Shown here: piece after piece, positions 1 through 9,300 of the stretch | Layout of the letters: each line of letters starts with the position of its first letter | How positions within the stretch are numbered: the stretch's first letter is position 1 | NCBI GenBank assembly: GCA_900617975.1 | Contig: UZAE01013723.1 | Location: forward strand, 5,822-19,766 | Reading direction: 5' to 3' | From: Rodentolepis nana | Lineage: Eukaryota; Platyhelminthes; Cestoda; Cyclophyllidea; Hymenolepididae | Length of the DNA stretch: 13,945 bases | The notes under the pieces: generated by a model | Database searches by the model: none | What the model was told of the DNA's origin: nothing | Seen by the model: the letters and a program-made list of their open reading frames with translations, nothing else | Translations under genes and position numbers: made by a program

Positions 1-447
1 TTGGGAGTATACACTCAACCCACATGCCCTCTATGTAACTAAGGGGTTAATGATGAATTTCATAAAGTCTGCCATTTGAAATAATAATAACGATTATTTG
101 TAAGAATATATTCAATTAGAACAAAATAGCACTGTCTGCTTTGGATTAGGAAGAAGGGAAAAAGGTGAATTTAGGAAGTCACGTTAAAAGCAAATACAGA
201 GACGGATGAGTAACAATAAGTGACAAGAGCGACGAAGATAGTATAATTAAAAGAAATTTTCTGGCCTGGTGGTTTTCACTGAGGTTCAATTGACTCGTCT
301 AAAGTGGCGGATGAGATGAGGGTAGGTTCCAGCAATGGGACATATGCAACAATGGAACTAGTCTGCAAATCAACTCACAGGTTATTCCCATGACAGCATC
401 CCTTCTGACCACGACGAGGTGACATGATGAGCAACTGGTGAAGACAT

Positions 448-702
448 CTAGTTAATTCGACTCCAGTGCTTTTGACTGACCAACACTAGCGGCCAACAAA
501 CGAGCAGCTCTAACTCGCCATCCAACCATCGCCTGTCAAACCCATATTTCAAGTTAAATTTGTCTCCCACTTTCGATTCTTCCCATCTCGTTCGTCCTCG
601 CTGTTTAAAATGCTTCCACTCTTGTTTTTCCAACTTCGAGAAAGATGCTATTTTCCGTTGACCCCAGATAAGACCTGTAATGTAGTAAGGCGTCATACGC
701 AT
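448..702 (-). other. Weak candidate exon, unidentified
   Basis: An open stretch of 84 codons on the minus strand, unusually rich in tryptophan and charged residues, with no family resemblance I can name. A plausible 3' splice acceptor (TTACAG) lies inside its 5' part near 670, so the coding part, if real, would start there in phase 1. A phase-1 donor (C|GTTAGA) at the end of the open stretch at 792-1001 could join to it. Nothing else supports coding function, and chance openness is a serious alternative. Confidence 0.15.
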
Positions 703-791
703 GTTTATCCTATGTCATGAGGTAACTTAGCAAACTTCGGGAGATTTGCCACACTAGAGTACTTTGCCAAGGGGATTACAGGCAATAGATT

Positions 792-1001
792 CTAACGAGA
801 GATTGAGGATGCTTTATTCCTGCTCTCAATGAAAATATCATAATACCAACACAAATGGATCACTCTTCCTTTCTCACATTCGTAAATTTCGAATTCTATT
901 TCCCAAACTTTTCCTTCGCTGTGTTCTTCAATCGGCAAATATAACGATTTATTTTGGTTAGCTATTTGCAAATAAATTCTTCCTCTCTTAGGTATTATCA
1001 C
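792..1001 (-). other. Weak candidate exon, unidentified
   Basis: An open stretch of about 70 codons on the minus strand without an ATG. The translation has a balanced, soluble-protein composition (for example ...EGKVWEIEFEIYECEKG...), but I do not recognise it. There is no convincing acceptor at its 5' end. It could be an exon of a minus-strand gene upstream of 448-702, a decayed coding remnant, or chance. Confidence 0.15.
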
Positions 1002-1329
1002 AATCGCATAGCGTTAGGACAAAATTCGGAAGCGTTGAGCTACAATAATTAAAAATCTCAATAAGTAAAAGCTTATCTACCCCGCACTTTGTAAGTATTC
1101 ATTTCACCGACCTCAGAACACGATTCGATGGCTTAAATAACCCCATACCCGAATTTTTTAAAAAAATCCAAATTAAGCAAAGCGTCCTATTAATAAGCAA
1201 AAAAACAAATAGTTGAATCCAGAAGTGGGTGGCCGAGTAAAAGCGAAACATTTACACATTTGTTCTTCTATATTTAACGCAAAAAGTTAGTTTGGTTGTT
1301 GGGTGAGAACTGTACGAAATACTTGGTGA

Positions 1330-4300
1330 TTAGGGAGATGGCATGCATTTGAGCCGGTCGAAGGCCGCTTTCTCTAAAGACTCTCTAAAAGAAGCAAGAT
1401 GAATATTAAGAAATTGCTATTAATTCTACTTATTTTAATGAATAATCAAGTGCTTTTCTACAGTTCACATTGTATTGTTTCCACCTATGATTCAAATGAT
1501 ATTTTCATAAGACCCTTTTGAATTTATACACACCTCAAATGGCCCATTGGGGCTATTTTAAATACACTTCGATTGATTTTAACTCAGTGTACCATTCAAT
1601 ATGAGCACTTCATTCTGTTTTGGGAATAATGAGAACAGTGTAATTGTGGACGCATAACTACGAGAAGCAATAAAAACCTTCGCCCAACATACGAGCAATA
1701 TCGTCTATTAATGAATATTTTGCATATATTCGGGAAGTGATAAGAAACCGAACTGTAAAATTTTGTGCACAGATTTTCCAACAATCATTTCAAAATATCC
1801 CATTTATTGATATTGTGGTCTAATATATTCAAGTAAAATACCATGGCAGGTGTTTCTGTGATTAAAAGGCTCACCTATAGTCCGGGTGTGCAATTTGAAT
1901 GAGAGCATGAGCACGCTGGCGAATATTTTTGCCAAAGAGGTAGGCGATCCCATACTCGGTGACGACGTAGTGGATATGAGCACGAGTGGCCACCACCGAG
2001 GTGCCCCGTGAGAGGAAGGGCACAATCGCCGATTTCCCCTCGGCATTCAACGAAGTCATGGCGATTATTGGCTTGCCCTCACCATCAGATGCGATCGAGG
2101 CTCCGCGTAGATAATCAATTACACCACCAACACCTGTGGGAGTAGAAGATAAGTTAAATTACATAGAATTTCCCCATTCCAATCGACTCCCTATTCCTAC
2201 CAAATTTTTAATTACAATTTCAAACTACACATTATTCCCTCTTCCTAATTCATCTATCACTAAATATAAAGCATTTTAGAGATTAAATAACAGTAAATGT
2301 AACTTAATGGTTTGTGGTGCTGCAAATTGAACCTAAATAGATTGGTAGTGTCAGTTTCAGTTTTGGGATGCAATTTGCAAAAAAACTCGCACTTATGCCT
2401 ACGAATCGCGCTCCGATAAGAAAAGGTACCGCTTCTTGATTCTCATTAATACATGGGCGTGGCACTGTGATAAATGCATTTTTCGACTCCGCAAACCCTG
2501 AAACCATATTACAGTATTTTGAAAGAATAATAAATTAAAATCCCCATACCACAGTGATAGGAAGACGAAGCTCGAAACATGCTAGAATCACGAAGGGGTA
2601 AGCATATCATAGACTACTGATAATTTGCCACTGTAATGTATTTAAGAGGATACCAGGTCTTCAGACTAATTTGAAATATATTCGATAAAGTATTGTGCTT
2701 AATTTTAAACACTAGATGTTCTATTAATTGTTCCAAGCCGGAATGATTACATAAGTGGCATTAATATGCAGGCTTATAGAGTATTATCACATCGTGTGGG
2801 AAACCTCCAAAACCATCTATAATCAAGGTGGGATTTCAAACGAAAATAAGACAAGCATAAACTGTCCACTCAAAATGTATGCATGAACAACTAATGGTGA
2901 GGAAGGAAATATATAAGCAAAAAATGAAAAACGCACCGGTGAAAATGTGACCATCATATCCATCTGAGGAGCTTTGTCCAGAAAGATCCATCTCAAAAGC
3001 ATGACTGATAGTCGTAACTTTTGGATTTCGAGCAATCAACTCCGGCGAATTAACCCAGGCGATGTCGTAGAGAGCTGAAATTTTTTAAAAAGTCTTGACA
3101 GTACCTCGTTGTTACATTAATTGTCACTAAAATAACAACACTAGCCGTCTTGATTAAACGAAAAATAAACTAGGGTAGAGAACACATACCATCAGTAAAA
3201 TGACTGGGAACACACGGATGAAGTAAGAAAACTTAATCAATTCTAACGATAAGCACTAATTGTGGTTGTTATGCCATATCATATAAAAGGGAAACTATTT
3301 AAAATAAACCTGATCAAAGTCAGTGAGCTAGATGGGGAAGCACAATCATGCACAACAGAAAGTAACAAAGAACATTATGGTAAATTGCTTCACAAAGGTA
3401 CAACAGTACACATTAGTTTGACAACTACGAAGATAAATTCGCTTGGTCCACACTCTAGTATGAACACACATTATAGAAGATCATACTACAAAGATATACT
3501 AGTCAAATCTCAACTAATTAGATGGAGCATAAAAAAGGTTCTCCATCCAGAAAAAGCTCTATGTTATTATGCGTTTTAGCCTTACCGACAAGAGGATTCT
3601 CATTGATAAAATTGAAGGTCTTCTTTGATCCAATGACATAGCTAGCAACAATTCGACCTCTGAGAATCGTTTTGTAGAGATTGTTGATGATTCCAAGATG
3701 GACAAGATCAACTTCACCGTCACCAAAGCATTCGGTATGAAGGCCCAAATCCTTATGTCCACGTAACTGGAGAGTAAGCTGTTGGGAAATATTTGATGGA
3801 GCTGTGCAGAATAAAATAACATACACATTAACAGATGGAAATTGATAAGTGAAATAAACAGAATGGTTTCTTACACAGTTGGAGAGTAGCTCCATTATCA
3901 ACAAGATTTTCAGCGATAATATTAGCGATTTTCTGTTCTGCTGGAGAAATAGTTTTCCAGCTATGCTCAAATAGCTGCTGAGGCCCGTTTATCAAGTAAT
4001 CAATATTGCTAATGTGGATTGTTGAATCACCATAGGTTATGGGTTGCATCGGGTTTACTTGAGCTAATCAAGATAACTTTGATGGACGATAAACATACCA
4101 ACAATCTTTTTGGCATTTTGAACTGCTGATCGAGTGGTACCAACAAAAGTACCGAGTGAACAGAATCCATGCTTATCAGGTGGGGTGACCGATATAAGAG
4201 CATAATCTAAATCAACGTGCTTTTGACGGTAAAGAAGAGGCATTTCAGACACTGAAATTGGGATAAAATCGGCCCTCCCATCATTTACAGCCTCACGACA

Positions 4301-4709
4301 ATACTTGTCTATGAAAAATAAAGATTAGTAAGGGTAACCCACTAGCCAGAGGAGTAGTAAGTCTGACCTTATCACGTACGTCTTCATTGAACAAGCTCTG
4401 AGGACCCATAGGCATAAGGCACAATACATTCAGGTGTTTTATATCAATCTCTCTGATGTGATGATACAGATATGATAAAAGGACACTTGGCGTGCCCGTG
4501 GCTCCATGGACGAATATCTTGTCACCGCTTTTTAGATCTTTGAATATTTCACTCCCAGTCTCCGACCAGACAGGATTTCGACCCGGGACAGGAGCATTGG
4601 GCTCCTGAAAACCAGGGTATCCGCCAGCTCTAGCAGTAGCCAAAGAAATAAAATGTCGAAATGACGTTAAAATACGTCCACAGTTTTTAGTTACCGATGC
4701 AGCCAACAT
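1330..4709 (-). CDS. Mitochondrial acetyl-CoA hydrolase / 4-hydroxybutyrate-type CoA-transferase (acetate:succinate CoA-transferase candidate), 7 exons
   Basis: Exons in transcript order: 4343-4709, 4099-4308, 3875-4063, 3586-3801, 2937-3074, 1875-2133, 1330-1384. They total 1434 nt, or 477 residues plus stop; the first five introns are phase 1 and the last is phase 2. The family (AcetylCoA_hydro N- and C-domains) moves CoA between acetyl-CoA and acids such as succinate. In helminth mitochondria this yields acetate and succinyl-CoA. Visible hallmarks are VHGATGTPSVLL (67-78), GRADFIPIS, the AQVNP and GDSTIHIS blocks, HTECFGDG with the predicted catalytic Glu279, TGVGGVIDYLRG (373-384), and TRAHIHYVVTEYGIA followed by IAHPDYRESLEKAAF near the end. 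The arginine-rich, acid-free first 30 residues look like a mitochondrial presequence. Length and collinearity match the family. One oddity: the usual GxG loop after TLQL is replaced by SPS (256-258). The exact in vivo substrate cannot be read from sequence. Confidence 0.93.
1385..1874 (-). other. Intron 6 of the CoA-transferase gene
   Basis: This 490-nt intron separates the long C-terminal exon from a 55-nt terminal exon. The donor is AG|GTGAGC at 1874 and the acceptor is CTTTTAG at 1385. The phase-2 join encodes HPDYR-ESLEKAAF, a standard family ending. An alternative acceptor (ATCACAG, about 1857) would give an unrelated 17-residue tail and is not preferred. Confidence 0.85.
2134..2936 (-). 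other. Intron 5 of the CoA-transferase gene
   Basis: This 803-nt intron has a GTGCGT donor at its 5' end (2936) and a pyrimidine-rich CCCACAG acceptor at 2134. Joining the flanking exons restores the family-typical run FTGVGGVIDYLRG, which fixes both boundaries. A 67-codon open stretch inside it (2304-2507, minus) resembles nothing in the enzyme and is treated as chance. Confidence 0.85.
3075..3585 (-). other. Intron 4 of the CoA-transferase gene
   Basis: This 511-nt intron has donor G|GTAAGG at 3585 and a long T-rich tract ending in TTTCAG at 3075. The join gives NENPLVALYDIAW, collinear with the family. The opposite strand holds an open stretch of 103 codons from an ATG at 3271 to a stop at 3579, entirely inside the intron. 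It has no recognisable domain. Confidence 0.85.
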
Positions 4710-4750
4710 TTTACGACTAAAAAACTCGGGAACCTACGGCAACAATACCC
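4710..4750 (-). promoter_or_regulatory. Probable 5' UTR with spliced-leader acceptor (AG at 4751-4752)
   Basis: Reading the minus strand, a run of seven T's leads into ACTTGTAG at 4751, which is 41 nt before the ATG at 4709. It is a textbook 3' splice acceptor. No conventional upstream exon is evident. In flatworms such a site directly before a start codon is what spliced-leader trans-splicing would use; an ordinary 5' UTR intron is the alternative. That transcripts begin here is inference. Confidence 0.45.
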
Positions 4751-4752
4751 CT

Positions 4753-6203
4753 ACAAGTAAAAAAATGCGGCGCCATCAATGAAGTCAATAATTCGTAAAT
4801 ATGCAAAGATTTTAACGAATATAAAAATCTGTAAAGCATTTGATAATTTTATATGCATTTATTTATGAATATTTTAAAATAGAGCCCCATTTGCTTATAG
4901 TGAGAAAATCTTTTTAGTCCTTTGAATTACATGCTTATCATATCTTGTAATAATTATTGTCACTTAAAATTTACCAAAACTACTTCAGTGATGGGTTAAT
5001 TTTACATAATAAATATATATAGGGTTTAGACTTTCAATTGAAAGAAGACAATAAGAGCAATTAATTTTTATATTATTAGGGAATCATTGATCACATTTGT
5101 TCAACAAAGATTAAATAAAGATTCATAGAAATTCTGACAATTTCGGGAAAATCAATCATGTCACTTTTGCATAGGTAATTGTATGCTAGTAAGTGGCTTA
5201 AATCGGCATTTCTATCTTAACATTAGAATAGTTAACTGTATATTTAAACTTATGGGACCGATTTAGGGCAATATATCGGTTAAAATTCTTTGGTAAGAAT
5301 TTCATGATTCTCTTTTCTTAAATATCAGATTGTGCTTGTCAAACATCCTAATTCTAATTCATTCGTTTTACCAGGGCGTATTTCGATATATCTAAGACTT
5401 CAAATATTACTTAATTCTTTCATTTTCTCTTTTATACCTATGCCACAAGATACCCTTTTTAACAAAGTTATCCTTTTAACCTGTTTTGGCAGGTGCTTTA
5501 ACTGAAATTAAACCTTCAGTGAAAAAATTCTACGAGCTAAACATAGTTAGACCGCTGCGATTGCTTATGTTAATGAAATAGGGCAAATTGTGAAAAAATA
5601 TCAAGTTTATTTTTAATATCAAAATTCGTCATTTTCCTTTAACAATTAATTGGTATTAAAATTTTCATAATCTAATATCTTTTCGCCATTTTTAGTGAAT
5701 CAAAACGAATTATCTTCATTCAAGTTGAGTAAATAAGTTTACTCTTTAATTTAGAAAGCCGAAATAACATAGAAAGTTATAGAGAAAATAGCACAGTATA
5801 AGTTCAAATAGATTTGTTAAAACTATGAAATGGTGAGTAAAATCATAATTATCTCGCAATAATTAAATACTGAGCAAGTAATGGATGGTTAAATGTTTAG
5901 TTTAACGATCAAGAATAAAAACAATAAATGTCTGACAATAAAATAAACTCAACTTATAAGTAGTGCTATTGATTAAAGAATACGAGGTTTCAGATAATTT
6001 TTGATCTTTAAAACAATGACCTATTGCCACTAGTTCAAGGTGTATGTGAATTGTCTGTCCCTTGACTTGCACCACATGGACCACGATTTTTTTATTAATA
6101 TTTGTTCGAGTGCAGGCTTAACTCAGGAGGTAGTATGTGTTAATTTTAACCGTGTAGTCAAATTTAAATAAATCGTGCGCCAAAATCTCTCCAAAGAGGA
6201 TTA
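4753..6203. other. Intergenic spacer between divergent genes
   Basis: About 1.45 kb of AT-rich DNA separates the 5' ends of the minus-strand transferase and the plus-strand helicase, so promoters of both probably lie here. No coding exon was recognised. A perfect 14-bp palindrome, CTTTCAATTGAAAG, is at 5031-5044. An acceptor-like tract (T7 run, then TTCGAGTGCAG) ends at 6115 on the plus strand, and a weaker one (CCGTGTAG) ends at 6157. Either could receive a spliced leader for the helicase mRNA. Confidence 0.5.
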
Positions 6204-6277
6204 ATGTCATTAGGAATCCAAAGGGTGTACAAGGTTTTGGAATCACAAGAAAACCTGCGATTAATGGTAAAAATAAG
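6204..6277 (+). CDS. Tentative first coding exon of the DDX31-like helicase
   Basis: An ATG at 6204 opens a 74-nt exon ending in the good donor AAG|GTAAGC at 6278. Joined in phase 2 to the acceptor TTTGTCAG at 6321, it adds 40 residues in frame with the exon containing ATG 6368. A competing reading uses another frame of the same stretch, open from 6158 and containing NPKGVQGFGITRKP. It joins in phase 0 to the acceptor TTTTGTAG at 6307, but it has no ATG and would need an unseen upstream exon. The N-termini of this family vary too much to decide between them. Confidence 0.35.
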
Positions 6278-6367
6278 GTAAGCAAAGAAAAATAATAACT
6301 TTTGTAGACATATTTTGTCAGAAAAAACGGAAATGTAAACGGTCTAGCTTATCATACCGCGAAGGAA

Positions 6368-9300
6368 ATGATCAAAGATGTTGGCCTCCCGGCTAATGCC
6401 TATGAAAACGTTGCAGAAAATGTGTCTTTCTCAGGCGATTCGAATAAAAAAGTGATAAATGAAAAACAATCGCCTGGGAGTAACTTAAAATTTCTTGAGA
6501 AGCCAATACAAAGCAACCCTCTTCAAGTTGGACTTTCGTCTAAAAGGCATCTATCACAACAAGATTTGCTCTCTGCGATTGGGTAAACAGTATTTTTAAA
6601 TTCTAATTTGTGTAGGGAAACTGTTCAACCTAATATTGAGTCTGTTTTCTCTGAGTCCTCATGGAATTCTTTCGGGTCCGATGTCCACATACACCCTCAT
6701 TTACTTGCAGCTATTCAGAATAGGTTTAAGTTCAAGCATCCCACTTCTATACAAGTAGCTTCTATCAAGAATTTGATGGAGGGTAGAGACGCTTTGATCA
6801 AGGCTCAAACAGGATCTGGAAAGACAATAGCATATGTATTACCTATGTTAAATGACCTCATGACGGCCGAACCCCCTATCACTCGCCAAAGTGGGCCAAA
6901 ATGCGTCATTATTCTACCGACTCGAGAACTTGCAACGCAAACCTTTACTGTTCTCACTCAAATTTGTGGAGCTTGTGTTCGAATTGTTCCTGGTTGTCTT
7001 GTCGGTGGCGCTAAGCGGAAGAACGAAAAGGCTAGCATTAGAAAGGGGCTTAATATCATAGTGACCACTCCACGTCGTTTGCTCGATCATCTGAGCAAGA
7101 CATCTACTTTGCACTTAGGTTCTCTCAAATGGTTTGTAATAGATGAAGCAGATAGACTTGTTGAATTGGGATTTGAGCGTGATGTTCGCCGAATAATTGA
7201 AATAATTGTGCGTGAAACAACCCCGAAAGGTGGTAAAAGTTCTATACAAACTGTTCTTCTTTCGGCCACCCTTTCACCAGGTGTGGAAAATTTGGCGGGT
7301 TTAGCTCTGAGAAATCCCGTAAAATGTGAGGTCTCTGAGAACCAAACAGGAAATGGCGTAAAAGACAAGGTTAAGTCAGAGGACAAGCAAACTGCACAGT
7401 TCTCACTTCCTTCAGGTCTAAAGCACTTTTTGCTGGTAGTTCCTTGTAAGCAACGTCTGGTGGCTCTTGCTGCTTTTCTTCTTCTCAAGGCCAAGGTAAT
7501 TGTACATACATTTTCTTGTAATTACTTGACTTCTAGTATAACAGTAAATCAGGCAAGTTGATTGTCTTCTTTGCAACTCAAGATTGTGTCGATTTCCACC
7601 ACCGACTCTTCTCAGAAACATTGCGCTCAGATTCTGATAGTGGCCAGGATGAATTCAGAACAAATGATTTAAATTTCTATCGCCTTCATGGCAATATGGA
7701 TCCCAAGGTATTTCAGCATTTCATTTATTTCTCATGCTGCAAAATTGCTAAATCGTATTTTAATTTTATAATTTTATCGGCTATTTTTGTTGAACCGTCC
7801 TCGTTTTCGTACTAAATCTTTATTAAGTGGGTTTTAAATGTTATTAATTTGCTAAAATGTTAAGGCAATTTATCGGTGTCTACGAATCTTCTTGTATTAT
7901 TTATTGCTTTTGGTGCTTAGGAACGTTATTCAGTGTTTCAAGCTTTTTCGGGTTGTCCGAATGGCATCCTTTTCACAACTGATGTAGCTAGTCGGGGTCT
8001 GGACTTGGCTGGAGTAGCTTGGGTTGTGCAGTATCATGTCTCTGGAACTCCAATCGACTACGTTCATCGTGTAGGTCGGACAGCGAGATGCGGTGGTCGT
8101 GGGAAAGCTCTCCTTTTTCTCCAGTCTGAGGAGAAATCCTTCATTCAACTACTCGCTTCAACTGTCGGTGTAGAGTTTAAACCAGTCAATCTAACCGATC
8201 TGCTACAAACAGCCCTCTACCACCTTCAGAATACTAAAAAGGTGAAGAAACCAACTTTGAATTAATTTTATTATTTATTGATACTTAATATTTGGCTCAC
8301 GTTTTAATGCAATAGGGAGTAGTGGGCTTATTTAAAAAAAATGGAGATTAAGTTAAGCCTTTGTTGACTTCTTTTTTAAATACAGTGCACTGAATTGGGT
8401 AGATGGGTGGTGCGTCTGTGTCTTCCAATTCCATTTCCTGAATAAATTTAACTTCTTTCTGCATAGAAAGCAGGAATAAATACGGTAGAAGAAGCGGCCA
8501 GTATTATGTCGCGATATTTTCTCCAAACAGTATATGAAGAGGGTTCAGAGTTGAAATTGATGGCGGAACGCGCTTACACCTCCTTCATTAGAGCCTACGC
8601 CTCATTTAGTGGGGAAATGCGCCTCCATTTTACCTTTCATCGTCTGCATCTGGGACACGTCGCCCGTGCCTTCTGTCTCAATGAAGCTCCCTCTCAAATC
8701 AGTCGAGGTAGAACGACGAAGAAGCGAGGCGATGAATTCACTATTGAGGGTTCTGCTATAAGGTATGCTTCAGTTTGAATCCAAATTCACTTAAGACAAA
8801 ACTGATTTAATAACTTATTTTCTCATCGTTTATCTTACCTGACCATCTCGTATTATTGATACGTATGGACTAGCAGCTAGTTTTCCTATATTGGTGCAAG
8901 TTCACTTGATCATACGGGTCTTAAAGACACAAATGAGTCTTGAATTTCGAACCGAGATGTCAGGGTCTGGAATATTTACATTAGTAAATATTTTACAATT
9001 TGGTTCAATATAACTGAAGTGAAATTTTTCATTACAATTGGGGTTCTCGTATTTCTGAAAACTGGTGGATTGTGTATGTCAAATTTTGCCTTTTTTGAGA
9101 TTCAGTGTTGATATCACTCAAATTTACGGTTTGATAAAAATTGAAATGCTCAATTTGATGAAATGGTATAATTCAACTAAGGTTTATTTGAATGGAGTAA
9201 GTATGTATGTAAAATATTTATTTATTTATTTCAAATGGCAGGCGTTATGATAGGTATCATTAGCCCTTTAGTTGACTTCGGGCTTCATAGAAAGGAAGAT

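Larger units (their letters stand above)
1..1329. other. Left flank without a recognised gene
   Basis: No protein family, RNA gene or repeat was recognised here. The part nearest 1329 is the 3' flank of the minus-strand CoA-transferase gene. On that strand an AATATA-type weak poly(A) signal lies about 56 nt past the stop (1269-1274). Canonical AATAAA hexamers occur only further out (948-953 and 813-818), so the transcript end is not fixed. Two open minus-strand stretches at 448-702 and 792-1001 are listed separately as weak candidates. The rest is AT-rich with stops in all frames. Confidence 0.5.

Noticed and set aside
1804..1857. Alternative last exon for the transferase ending in a 17-residue tail
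   Set aside because: The acceptor fits in phase, but the tail is unlike the family. The exon at 1330-1384 gives the expected ESLEKAAFDRLK ending.
2304..2507. Minus-strand open frame of 67 codons in transferase intron 5
   Set aside because: The flanking exons already join into a continuous family alignment, and this translation matches nothing in the enzyme.
5902..6084. Minus-strand 60-codon open frame in the divergent spacer
   Set aside because: Low-complexity translation, no recognisable motif, in AT-rich noncoding sequence.
6914..7494. Long minus-strand open frames (6914-7114, 7087-7494) opposite the helicase
   Set aside because: They are antisense shadows of the conserved helicase exon, with no family resemblance or splice support.
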